Shown here piece by piece: positions 1-10,900 of a DNA stretch of 64,000 nt. The notes beneath the pieces are model-generated. The model searched no databases and was not told where the DNA came from. It saw nothing but the letters and a program-made list of their open reading frames with translations. Numbering within the stretch: position 1 is the stretch's first letter; the number at the start of each line of letters is the position of its first letter. The position numbers were made by a program, and so were the translations under genes. The stretch comes from Bactericera cockerelli (taxonomy: Eukaryota > Arthropoda > Insecta > Hemiptera > Triozidae). The stretch spans positions 7,350,659 through 7,414,658 of the forward strand of contig CM044962.1 of assembly GCA_024516035.1 (NCBI GenBank). The letters are read 5' to 3'.

Positions 1-970
1 AGTTTTATTTACAAATACCATAGAATATATACATACATAGGAATTAAAATTAACAAAACAAAACTTGATCAAGGGTGGTGCTAATGCCAACGGCATTCTC
101 TTCCGAATGCTAATGCCAAAACTGTACACCTCACACAGATTTAACTATCGCTTTATAAATTTTCAAGCAAGCATGAGGACATCGAAACCTTTCATTCAAT
201 ACCCCACTCGATAGTTTTTAATAAAAAAATTAAAAAATATCAACCGGCCTCTTTTTGGTCCTTTTTCGATGCGGCCCCAATAAACTTGTATACTAATTAG
301 TAAATTTAAACTTGTAAATTTAAATTTCAACAATTTTGAAGAATCTGATCGAGAGTTATTGCAGAACAGACAGAGAGACAAACAAAAGTCATACTGTCCA
401 GTACCCAATTGGGTACTGGACAGTATGACTTAAGTTAAGTTATAAAATAACCTCATTTATTGAGGTCGCTTCGCTGCCTCACTGATGTGTTTGGTTAAAT
501 ATTCTTAAAACTTGTTTTTTGGAATATTTATTACTAGTGGTTCTGTGAACTGCAAATCTCACACAGATTCAACTATCGCATTTTAAATGTTAAATCAAGG
601 ATGAGGATACCGAGACCTTTCATTCAATACTCGATAGGTTTTAACTTTTTTGGCCCTTTTTCGATTTTTTTACCACAGTACGGACAGCTTGACTTTTACA
701 AGCACAAAATTTCACTACTGAACCATACGCTATGACTGAACTCAAAGATATTTTTTAAAAGATTCTACAAAATTTTAAGTGCCTTGCTTGATTATATAAA
801 ATAGAAAAATCGTTTTCAATCTTCACCAAAACGCCCAAAAACTATAGATAAAATTTCAGGACCCCAATAAACTTGAGTACTAAATTTCAACAATTTGGAA
901 GAATCTGGTCGAGAGTTACCGCGGAACATACATACAGACAAACAAAAGCCAAATTGTCTAGTACCCAAGT
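1..970. repeat. Two diverged direct copies of an unknown transposon fragment
   Basis: Bases about 125-410 and 540-965 are related: both carry CTCACACAGATT, a CGATAG-containing stretch after CATTCAATAC, then GAATCTGxTCGAGAGTTA followed by ACAGACAAACAAAAG and a GTACCCAA end. No coding potential is seen. The left edge (60-120) also carries a reverse copy of the ATGCC-NNN-GGCAT hairpin tail that is common elsewhere in the window. Confidence 0.6.
386..431. repeat. Perfect 46-bp palindrome without spacer
   Basis: The left arm 386-408 is the exact reverse complement of the right arm 409-431, centred on CCCAATTGGG. It lies at the 3' edge of the first copy of the fragment described for 1-970, so it may be a junction of two inverted element ends. 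Confidence 0.9.
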
Positions 971-1335
971 TAAACAGAAAAAAAATTGTTTCCTTAGGTC
1001 TTTTTTAAGTCAGTTAAATGAGATTTAACTTTTGAAACAAAACGTCGCGCAACAAAATGTTGCACTTAGTGGGATCCCCGATCCCGGCTTTACGTTTGAT
1101 AAAACTCGACCAATACGAACGCGGTTATTGATTAAATGGATCGTGATCGTTTATCGTTTGACGAGCTGATGTAACGAGGCAATTTCTTATCACTTCTCAA
1201 AGCGCAATATTTCAAATTTCAATTATGTAAAAAAAAATTACGATAAAGACAAAACAAAGCCATTATTTGCAGATTTAATTCAGCTTTAAGAAACTGATAA
1301 TAAAATAACACACATCTTTTCTAGCAGAAAAGAAA

Positions 1336-2832
1336 ATGATTAAGCGCCCTCAAAAATACTTGCTCAACAAAGCTGCTGATATAGCTCACAGGACTATAGT
1401 TGCTGGTTGCATTGGACTTTCACTCTTTGGTAAGTTCTTCCTGTATGGTTCTGCTTAAGATAATAGCAATGTAGTGGTTTCACACTCTATTTGCTGAAAA
1501 CGTGGTAACTACCTATCTTAGTACCGTACCAGACTCCGTGGTGTAATGGTTGTGACTACTGTCCGTAGTCTGGAGGTCTCAAGTTCGACTCCCGGTTGGG
1601 GCAGACTTTTTGAAGAAAATTCTGTCCCTTCCAAACATGTGAGGCTGGCATTTCCAGCTCTACCCAGGCTGGGTGAGGTTAATGTGGGTAGCTGGTACGA
1701 TTCCCATCAAATGGAGGGTAAAACCCCATCCTGACAAATCAGGACGTTAAAACCAAATAGAATCAACTTGTCACAATAGATCTAATTAGGTAGCAGTGTT
1801 AATTGTAAGGGTTTCACTGAAAACCCTGCAACCAGGTCAGATAATAATAATAAAAACCTTAGTACCGTAAACACGGTAACCCACATTATTTACCCAGCCC
1901 TGGTTGGGTCAGGAATAGCCAGCATCACAAGAGTTTGAATTTAACATGTTCAACACCAAGTAATTTTTGGGGTATGGCATGAATGGGCCATGCTGATTTC
2001 ATGCACTGTCAAAATTTGAGCTGAATCCTATATTTGGGTTTCACTCTTTTACTTGAACAATAAAAACTACCCCAAAAGTATGTGACCCACAACAACAAGT
2101 GAGTGAAATCCAAGTATGGGTTTCATAGCCTGTCTGAACATTTCCTGAATACCAACTATATGGGATTTGTGGTTTTGAACATGTTAAATGGTCACACATC
2201 TAAGTCTATTAAGGTCACTGGACATTGCTTGAATTCAGTGACAGAAATATAAAATGTCTCTCCTGTTGGGAATCAAACCCAGGTCACCATTTGTGTAAGC
2301 CAGTTCATTGCTCCACTCAGCCACAGTGAACATTCAAAGTGTAAGGCCAAAAATCCAACTTCTCTTGTCATCAGTATGACTATAACCTATACTTTATTTT
2401 ACAGATGAGTGTTTCACAGACTTTTTTTTCATTTTGTAACAATAAAACAGCAGCAACTACTGTAGATGGCTATGGTCTATGTTTTAGCTTGCTCATCCCA
2501 TTGTATACCTTCCCATTTAGGTTCTGGGTCAATGCAAGCACACAGCAGGTATCACATACAGACAACTCTAACAAAATTTTAAATACATTTTTTTTGGGCT
2601 CTGGGAGTCAAATCTGAGACCTTCTGCATGTCAAGCAAGTATATTACCACTTAGATATCTTTGCTAATATGTTTCTTTTTTTTCAGGAATGTATGGAATA
2701 GGAGCTTGGTTCTACACTCTCCACACTCTCTCTGATGAAGAAAAACAGGCTAAGATTCTAAATGCAGTTGGTAGACTCAAGCAACAAGATGGTGTTGAAA
2801 TAATAGATAAAGCTAAAGATCTAAGCACCTAG
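1336..2832 (+). CDS. Small single-pass membrane protein, COX14-like (two exons)
   Basis: Two coding exons, 1336-1429 and 2687-2832, join in phase (donor TTTG|GTAAGT, acceptor TTTTCAG) to give 79 residues ending at TAG. After a basic N-terminus (MIKRPQKYLLNK) comes ADIAHRT, a hydrophobic stretch of about 25 residues with a central YG (residues about 20-42), then a charged helix (SDEEKQAKILNAVG). The ADI....T....hydrophobic-YG layout resembles COX14, an inner mitochondrial membrane factor for cytochrome c oxidase assembly. The family call rests on layout and a short motif only. I see nothing else that competes, but other small mitochondrial membrane proteins are possible. The intron is filled by SINEs. 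A poly(A) signal follows 52 bases after the stop. Confidence 0.6.
1531..1853 (+). mobile_element. SINE family C (tRNA-headed), full length
   Basis: The head has tRNA-like boxes (GTGGTGTAATGG and GTTCGACTCC). The body has the core CCCAGGCTGGGTGAGG and GGAGGGTAAAACCCC, and the tail ends in an AATAATAAT repeat near 1850. It lies in the intron of the COX14-like gene. Other copies are at 17153-17392, 26138-26372, 37805-37930 and 40818-41064. Confidence 0.8.
2262..2335 (-). mobile_element. Diverged SINE D tRNA-like head fragment
   Basis: GGGAATCAAACCCAGGTCACC is the reverse of a B-box region, followed by a reverse A-box-like stretch. It matches the head of the family at 39531-39834 at lower identity. 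Confidence 0.5.
2402..2660 (-). mobile_element. SINE family E copy (diverged)
   Basis: It begins GATGAGTGTTTCACAG and carries the CCCATTTAGGTxCTGGGTCAA core. It ends in a reverse tRNA-like head (GTCAAATCTGAGACC). Same family as 41170-41390 and 54410-54704. It lies immediately before exon 2 of the COX14-like gene. Confidence 0.7.
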
Positions 2833-2883
2833 TTATGGGAAAACCAAACCCTGCTTTTGTAAATACACTGTATTTTGATTTTA

Positions 2884-2889
2884 AATAAA
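2884..2889 (+). terminator. Poly(A) signal AATAAA of the COX14-like gene
   Basis: AATAAA lies 52 bases after the TAG stop in an AT-rich 3' UTR. Confidence 0.6.
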
Positions 2890-2899
2890 TCATCTAGTA

Positions 2900-5080
2900 T
2901 AGAGGTTTGTAAACTTAAATTATTTTGGGCCCCCTTCGTACAACAAAGTGTGAGGGGACCCCTATTACTAGGTATCTACCCAAAACCCACTTACAGGAGG
3001 GTCTCCACAAACCCCCTGTAAAGATCTGTGGCTTAGCTTTAGAAAAAAACATTGGATGGCCCCAATTTCTTGTAAACCAGCTTTCTGTCTTCAACAGGGC
3101 TGGAGTAATGAACTCTTTTTCTGTGTCTTAATTTGATTTTCATTTTGAACTGAATCCTAAATTGTGTTGATAGTATTTGAAATTCCTAGTTTACCAAACT
3201 AGATAAAATCCTCCTTGGATACTCTGATTTGAAATAACTTGGTTTTTCTCATCCGGTCATTAAAATATTGAGAGTTTGAAGAAACATATTATCACTGAAT
3301 GAAGGAATATTACTTACCAACAACAACTACTAAATGAAGTTGCAGTGTCAGCAGGAGGAATAAAAAGCCCCCCCTCTCAATCATGAGCTAAGCTTGACAT
3401 GTATCTGTCAAATACAATGCAACCAACAGTGTTAAAAAGTAGTTTTTATCAAATTGTCTGTGTAAGTCTGATGAAAAAATAGCCTGCTGGGAATCAAACC
3501 TAGGTCACCATGCATGCAATGCCTAGCGCGCCATCTCACTCTGCTATGGTGACTACTAGCCCTAGAAAATTGAACAATAGAAAGTACCTTACATGACTAT
3601 GACAATTTTTTTAAATTATGTTATACTCTTCACAATACTCTAGTGTCAAAAAATTCTCTTATAATTTTCATTTGTGGGCTGAAACTTTAAATGAAATAAA
3701 AAATTAAGCCATACTATATTGTTGTATACATCTGTTTTTATTTATATTTTACTAAAAGAATAAAGATCAAGAACAAATTAGAAATCAAAGAACTGGAAGA
3801 ATCAAGCACTAATAAGAGAATGAAGGGTTTGATAACTAGAGGTGACATGTTTTTTTTTTCTTCTTAAATTGGAAATATTTCTTTGCTTATCAAAAAGGGA
3901 AACTACAGAATGAGTAGACGAGGAGTGTCGCCGGTGGCCTTTCATTTTATGACCATTTCAATTTTTAGGGACTGTAAAGAAACTCATATTTTTTAAGCAA
4001 AGAGGGAGTAAGTGAAATTTTAATATCAAATAAATTGCTTGTTTACTGGTTACCGGAAAAAGAACCAATTCATAAATCAAGAAAAATCAATACCTATACC
4101 AAACATTTTTCCATCCAATATAATTACAACAGAATTTGTAAAGTTGATATTCCTGATAACCATGCATCTTAAATGACCTCTAATTTATTCACAAATCAAA
4201 ACGTTTTGTGTATTTTCTTTGACCCATTCCTAAGAAGGAACCAGTGACGAATAGATTAAAACACTGAATAACTCAAGGAATAGGATATTTGTACAGTTGA
4301 CGAATATTGAGGGGGGAAATGTTAAATTAAGAAAAGAACAATTTTTATTGTGTTGCTAAGATAGAAAATTATTTATAAATATTTTGTTGCTGTGATTTGT
4401 GACAGCTGTCACTGTCATAATATTGTTGTACGATAATAGGCAAGTATCTCTAGCAATTTCAATTAAGGATGTGAATAAATTAAATATTATTTGATGATAG
4501 AATAAGAGAAACAGAAAATTTTCAATGTATTAATATATTATGCTAAAAATAAATATTTAAAAAATCTAAAATATTTGTGAAAATGACATATATTGTAAAA
4601 TAATATTTCTTTTAGCAACAACAATATTTTAGAGCCTTTCTATATCAAACGTAAGGTACTCATCACAACACCGCAAAATAATTTAAAGTATATTACACAG
4701 AATAAATATAATTACAATTTAATATTTTCATAGTTACAATGACTTGCTGTCCAACTTCCAAAAGTGGATGAATTGAAAAGTGATAAGTCCACTTTTAAAA
4801 AATAAAATACATTGAGAAAATTTACTGACTAATTTCTGGAACCATTCACCAACACAACACAAAAAAACACCAAACAGAACTACATATTTACATTACACAA
4901 ATGTATTATTTACAACAATAAATATAGTAAAATTGCTTCAATACTAAATAAATACCTTTAACTAACCACATGTTTTATCTGATTTATTAATCTATAAATC
5001 ACTTTAGATATCTCACTATTTAATATTCACAGTAGGTACACTAAAATACTTACCACGAATAATTACATTGTTTAACAGAA
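2900..5080. other. Intergenic AT-rich DNA, no gene seen
   Basis: No convincing exon on either strand. Bases 3485-3560 are a reverse SINE D head fragment (AATGCCTAGCGCGCCATCTC). A GTGACAGCTGTCAC palindrome lies near 4400. The remainder is AT-rich single-copy-looking sequence. Confidence 0.5.
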
Positions 5081-5365
5081 GTAACACCTAGGTAGTAGGC
5101 ATTGCACACATGGTGACCTGGGTTCGATTCCCAGCGGGAGAGGATTTTTTCTGCTCTGTACTTGGATGTTCGGGGTCCACTCATACCTCGTGAGGAAAAA
5201 TGAGTAGCTGCTTTAATGTGAAGCAGCGACCAGTGGCAGGATCTTAGGCAAAAAAATAATACAAGATATTGTAAATTAAAGTGGTAAAGTCCTATGATTC
5301 TGCGCTACCCACTAAAATTGTGACATAATAACACAAAGAAAAAGCATTATTATTATTATTATTAT
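5080..5365 (+). mobile_element. SINE family D copy
   Basis: The tRNA-like B box GGGTTCGATTCCCAGCGGG is followed by the family body (GGGTCCACTCATACCTCGTG) and an ATTATTATT tail near 5350. The 5' part of the head is degraded. Confidence 0.7.
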
Positions 5366-5617
5366 TAAGTAACACCTAGGTATTTTATTTTTGTTGATTC
5401 TATCATATTTTTGTAACAGTATTACTGAAATCTTCCCCGGGATGCCACTGAGTGCAATATAGTGTCTCGAATTTTAAAAAGGAAGTGTTGCGCAGTCAGC
5501 GGGGTTTGATCTCATTTGATTCATAAAAGAACAGAGGAAACATGAAACGTTGCGCAACGGTGCGAGACAAAATATTGCACTCAAAGGGATCGCGGAATAA
5601 GTCTAAACTCTAAACAT

Positions 5618-5702
5618 CTGTACGCCGACCTCAGTGGTTAAGAGCATTAGCAGACCCGGAGGTTGCGGGTTCGAATACCGGCCTGAGCGGAAAATTCTGC
5701 TC
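5618..5702 (+). mobile_element. tRNA-like SINE head, separate family
   Basis: GACCTCAGTGGTTAAGAGC (A-box-like) and GCGGGTTCGAATACCGG (B-box-like) are 26 bases apart, as in a tRNA. The acceptor ends do not pair as in a functional tRNA, so I call it a SINE head. Confidence 0.55.
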
Positions 5703-5994
5703 GAGTTTTTCCGTTTCCGGAATGGCAACGGATGTAAAGATAGAATGCCCCGAAGAAATGCAAAAGCGGTTTCGGGGCACGAAAACCTTTTAGAAGAAAA
5801 AAACATATGTTCAAAGCTGTGTTCACTTAACTAGATTCAATTAATCATATTAGATTTTAAACACGTCCTGAATTATTCACCAGAACGGGAATTAATCCAT
5901 CCACTTGCTGGGACTTCGGACAACTGGACCAAAAACCGTCCTCACGTGTTTGCTTCAGGGACAGCAACAACAACAACAAAAAATGTCAGAAAGT

Positions 5995-6745
5995 TGTGCG
6001 GGTTCAACCTTACGATGCGATGGAGCCAAGATAAATTTCTCGATCGCCAGAACTGTCCGTTTCTTCAATCCAGTGCGAGCGTTCATCCTCACGATGATGG
6101 AGCCAAGATAAATTTCTCGATCGCCAGAACTGTCCGTTTCTTCAATCCAGTGAGAGCGTTCAACCTTACGATGGAGCCAAGATAAATTTCTCGATCGCCA
6201 GAACTGTCCGTTTCTTCAATCCAGTGCGAGCATTCAACCTTACGATGGAGCCAAGATAAATTTCTCGATCGCCAGAACTGTCCGTTACTTCTTCAATCCA
6301 GTGCGAGCATTCGACCTTACGATGGAGCCAAGATAAATTTCTCGATCGCCAGAACTGTCCGTTTTTTCAATCCAGTGCGAGCGTTCAACCTTACGACGAT
6401 GGAGCCAAGATAAATTTCTCGATCGCCAGAACTGTCCGTTTCTTCAATCCAGTGCGAGCATTCAACCTTACGATGGAGCCAAGATAAATTTCTCGATCGC
6501 CAGAACTGTCCGTTTCTTCAATACGATGGAGCCAAGATAAATTTCTCGATTGCCAGAACTGTCCGTCTCTTCAATACGATGGAGCCAAGATAAATTTCTC
6601 GATCGCCAGAACTGTCCGTTTCTTCAATACGATGGAGCCAAGATAAATTTCTCGATTGCCAGAACTGTCCGTCTCTTCAATACGATGGAGCCAAGATAAA
6701 TTTCTCGATCGCCAGAACTGTCCGTTTCTTCAATCCAGTGCGAGT
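5995..6745. repeat. Minisatellite M5, 74-bp and 53-bp units, about 11 copies
   Basis: The units begin GATGGAGCCAAGATAAATTT and contain CTCGATCGCCAGAACTGTCC. Long units add a TCCAGTGCGAG and TTCAACCTTAC segment; short ones lack it. On the minus strand each long unit contains CATCGTAAGGTTG, a donor-like GTAAGG. The right edge abuts the possible terminal exon at 6730-6837. Confidence 0.85.
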
Positions 6746-6837
6746 TCCATGAGGAAGTACTTCTCTACACCGACGCCGCCACTACCTGTGTTTGGCGCCA
6801 TGACGTTGGTGCCGCTTCGAGGTGGTTGAGTGGCGTT
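6730..6837 (-). CDS. Possible last coding exon of the ZNF143-like gene
   Basis: On the minus strand a plausible acceptor (TTTTGCTTCCAG) precedes an open stretch in phase 0, matching the phase 0 end of the zinc-finger exon at 7748. It reads from NATQPPRSGTNVMAPN to a TGA stop at 6730-6732 that lies inside minisatellite M5. A GTAGTG donor inside it (intron from 6785) is an alternative. There is no recognisable similarity to the ZNF143 C-terminus, so this is offered as a candidate only. Confidence 0.3.
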   Translation of the reverse strand, partial: NATQPPRSGTNVMAPNTGSGGVGVEKYFLMELALD

Positions 6838-7019
6838 CTGGAAGCAAAACGACAAGTTAACACATTGCGTGTCAAGAGGTAAAAGCACGACATTATACCC
6901 AATCGGGGCGACGACGTCAGGTATTTTCGCCTGAAGTGGATCATTTACGTCAGACGAAAACGCCTGACGTGGCACGGAATGTGTTAAGCATTTCATTTAC
7001 TTTTCATGAAATATTTTTC

Positions 7020-7345
7020 CTTGACTTTTTTTTCTTTATTATCAATATTATCATCATCATAGGGTGGTGTCATCGTGAACGATGGTAGCCAGACAGTGGA
7101 GGAATGACTCAGCACTTCTACCACTGTCTTTATAAGGAGGCTAATAATTGACAAGGGCCCCCAGAACCAAGCCAATGCTGGGCTACTCCCTGTTTATAGT
7201 CCCCCAGAACCAAGCCAATGCTGGTCTACTCCCTGTTTATAGTCCCCCAGAACCAAGCCAATGCTGGGCTACTCCCTGTTTATAGTCTCCCAGAACCAAG
7301 CCAATGCTGGTCTACTCCCTGTTTATAGTCCCCCAGCCAGACTAT
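7020..7345 (-). repeat. Interspersed repeat R6 with internal 43-bp tandem units
   Basis: It shares ATCATCATAGGGTGG, CATCGTGAACGATGGTAGCC and GACAGTGGAGGAATGACTCA with 45555-45765 (same orientation) and with 48795-49005 (opposite). Bases 7155-7335 are about four tandem copies of a 43-bp unit containing AGAACCAAGCCAATGCTGG. Confidence 0.75.
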
Positions 7346-7487
7346 TTATTATTATTATTTTTAAATAATAAATCATTTGTTTTATTTTTCATATTTTTTT
7401 ATGTATACAGAGGACCCATCCTAAGCAATTTTTAGTTGGCTTCTAAGATTTAATTGACTGAGATTAAATTTCCTGACTACTGATCGT

Positions 7488-7690
7488 GGGAACTCTGCAA
7501 AGGTAGTCACCGTGGTTCGATCTCCAGCCGGTTAGGAATTTTTCTGCCCTGTACTTGGATATTCAGGGTCCACTCATACCTCGTGAATTGGACCTGGAAA
7601 TTGTTGTCTTATATCCAGGTTCTCATGTAAAGGCGGTTATTTCACCCTATAAAGGGTAAATTGGACCTGGAAATTGTTCTCTTATATCCA
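7488..7690 (+). mobile_element. SINE D fragment followed by MITE fragments
   Basis: Bases 7488-7590 match the SINE D head and body (GGTAGTCACCGTGG, GGGTCCACTCATACCTCGTG). Bases 7588-7690 contain two copies of GGACCTGGAAATTGTT and a CTTATATCCA end, also found in the MITE at 49119-49550. Confidence 0.5.
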
Positions 7691-7747
7691 AAATTGACTG
7701 AATTCCTGAAAAAAAAAAAAAAAAAAAAAAAAAAAACCCCCACTCAC

Positions 7748-7927
7748 CCGTATGGTGGTAACTTTCTTCCTGGCGTCCTGCTGGTGCATGGACTTGCGGT
7801 GACTGTTGAGTGTGCACACCTGCCGGTAGGAGCGCGGACACTCGTCGCAGATGAACGGGCGAATGTCCGAGTGCACATGCGTGTGTTTGTACAGGGAGGA
7901 GTACTCGGTGAACCGCTTGGAGCAGCC
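7748..7927 (-). CDS. ZNF143: ZNF143-like exon 8: fingers 6 (second half) and 7
   Basis: Acceptor CTCGCCAG, donor CGG|GTGAGTGG, exactly 60 codons in phase 0. It starts [15 protein letters not shown], completing finger 6, whose first cysteine (CHVS) is in the previous exon. Finger 7 follows as [19 protein letters not shown], then a basic tail ([10 protein letters not shown]). An A-run of about 28 bases lies just inside the downstream intron. Confidence 0.85.
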
Positions 7928-10900
7928 CTGGCGAGACAAAGTCAAGGCATAGCGTGTAGAATTAAAGTCGTATTTTTCTTTCTAACCAAAAAAAAATTCC
8001 TGGTTAGGTTTCTTCCAAATAATTCCATGTCATTCCAAAAGAAAAATGCATTTGGTTACTTTTAAAGATAAACAATGGACTTAACCTATAAAAGAATTGG
8101 AAGCAAGAATTTTCTACTTCCACTTTGGGTAACTTTGGAAGTGGAAATTTTCCTCTTCCAAAAGAAAAATGACTTGCTTCCAGTTTGGTTCACTTTGGTT
8201 AGAAAGAAAAATAGGGCTTAAGAAGTGAGGAAACGAACCCCACTTGCATGGAAACGCCACATAGCACGCAACATCGCAAAGGAGTAGAATATTTCTCGGG
8301 GTCTGTCTCGGTATGAACTGTTTAATTTTTTTGTTGTTGTTGTAATTTTGTAAATATTTGGCATCTTTATTTATTAAATAATACATAGACAGCCTACAAG
8401 TTTATGTTTACAGTTGATACGGGGGAAGAAATTTTGTGAGGGACGAAGAGAGGAGACTCCTTTGCGATACTAGCGCTGAGGACCCCACGATGCAGGCCGG
8501 CGGGGGTTGGTTTCCACACTTCTTATTTCTACACGCTATGGTCAAGGTATTATTAGTGAGTTTGTGCTAATTAAATTGGCGGTGTGAANNNNNNNNNNNN
8601 NNNNNNNNNNNAAATTTTTTTTTTTTTTTTTATAAATTATTTTAAAAGGGGCGCAACTTTAGGTTGAGTTATATGCTCCTTTCAAAATGGTATCATTTAT
8701 TTACAAGTATAAGGAAATACAGAATAAGGAAAAGGGGTATAAATAGAAATAAAAATATACAAGAAAGGATAAATATAAGGATATAACAAAAAGGGAAAAA
8801 GGGTATAAATAAAAATAAAAGTATAACAAGTTAAAATAATAAGTAGAAGGGAAAAGATATCAGAATACAATGGAATACAAATAATAAGGAGGAGTTGGTT
8901 TTGGGTCTAAAAATTATTAATAATAGGAGAAGGGAAGTATTCAGGTTAGATTTTTTTATATACATGTATTTCTTTTAGGAACATCATTAATTTGTCCATT
9001 TTAAAAGAGGAGTCTCCTAAAATATCCATTAATTCTTTATTAGTATAATTATATTTGATTCGAATATCTTTGTATTTTGGACAATATCTAAGAATATGAT
9101 CAACTGATAATATAATGTCAGGGCAGAAAGTACATCTTGGAGGGTCAGTTTTCTCCATTAGAAATTGATGTGTTATTAATGTATGCCCTATTCTTATTCT
9201 AGTGATTATTTTTTCTTCAAGGCGATTGTTTCTATTAGAACTCTCCCAAGGATTAACATCTTTTTTAATTAATTTTATTTTGTTAGGAGTATCTATGTCA
9301 TCCCACCATGTTTGCCATTCTTTTTTAACTTTATTTTTTAAATAAATTTTTAAATCAGACATGGTAATAATGTCTATAGTAGAATTATGGTTGTTGGATT
9401 TAGCTATTTGATCAACTTTCTCATTGCCGGAAATTCCACAGTGGGAAGGGATCCAGACAATAGATAGTTTAATCCCCATAGAAATTAAAAAATGGCAGAG
9501 TTCTTGAATTTTTTCAATAATTGAATTTTTGGGGCATAATTTGTTCATTGACATAGTTAAGCTTTGAGAATCAGTAAAAATAATAATTTCTTTGGATTTA
9601 GAGGAAAAATCATATTCTGAAGCATGCTTTAGACACATTTCCATAGCAATAGCTTCAGCAGTAAAGCTAGAAGATATGTTATTAAGTTTAGCACTTTTTG
9701 CAATATCTAAAAATTTAAAAGCTGATCCAACGCCAGATTCACTTTTTGAGCCATCAGTATAGCAAATAATTGCATTCTTAGATATTTTTGATAAAAATTC
9801 ATTAAATTTATGTTTGAATTCTATTGGGTAGGCAGAATTTTTTTGTTGGTTTGAAATTTTATGAAAAAAGGGAAAGTTGTTTTTCCAAAAAGGAAGTAAA
9901 TTATTAGATGTATGTAAGAGAGGGAAAAGAGTTTTGATATTATGATTATTTTCATAAAATCTTAAGCTTAAAGGTTTAGTTTTGCCATAGAAAATATGTA
10001 TTATATCATATTCACTAATACCCATTACTATGTCCTTCATTGGGTTTATGAATTGGAATAAAGTTTTAGCAACATAATTATTAATAAGATACATGCGTCT
10101 ATATTGTAAGGGAGGTTCGCCAGCATCAACAAGCAGATTTTCAATTCTGCTTGATTTAAATGCACCAGTAGCTATTCTAATAGCATTATTTTGGATTGGT
10201 TCTAGTCGATTGAGTTGGAATTTACTAGCGGACCCATAAATTGGGGCACCATATTCAATAATTGGTCTAACATAACTTTTGTAAAGTCTTAATAAAATTT
10301 TTCTACTAAGTCCATGATTTTTGTTATTTAAAATTTGTAAAATATTAGATGCTTTAATGGCTCTGGCTCTAGTGTAATCTATATGGAATTTCCATGTGAG
10401 GCGGGCATCAAATATCATCCCTAATATTTTAATTTGGTTAAACTTTTGAATTACGATATTGTTAAATACAAGATCAAAAGAAGGGCTAGGTCTTCTTCTA
10501 GAAAAAAATATCATTTTTGTTTTTTCTTCGGAAAATTTTGGGCCGTTAGATTTAGCCCAACGAGTCAAGGAATTTAATGTTTTTTGTAAAGCTAATTGGA
10601 TGGAATCGGGATTTTTATGGGTCATATAGAAAATGATATCATCAACATATATGCTATATCTCACGGGATTATTGAAACATTTGGAGATATCAGATATTAC
10701 GATATTCCACAGTGTTGCGCTTAGAGACGAACCTTGCAAGATTCCGTTCTCTAAGTTATACAGTGAGGAAAGGGAGTTGTTTACTTTAACTTGAATGCTT
10801 CGGTTATTTAGGAATTTTTCAAGATAAGTGAAAATTCTACCATTGATATTCCATTTATTTAATTTTTGTAGTATTTTGTGTTTCCAAGTGAGATCAAAAG

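Noticed and set aside
2925..3131. 68-codon open frame after the COX14-like gene
   Set aside because: Begins just after the poly(A) signal, with no motif and no upstream acceptor; probably chance.
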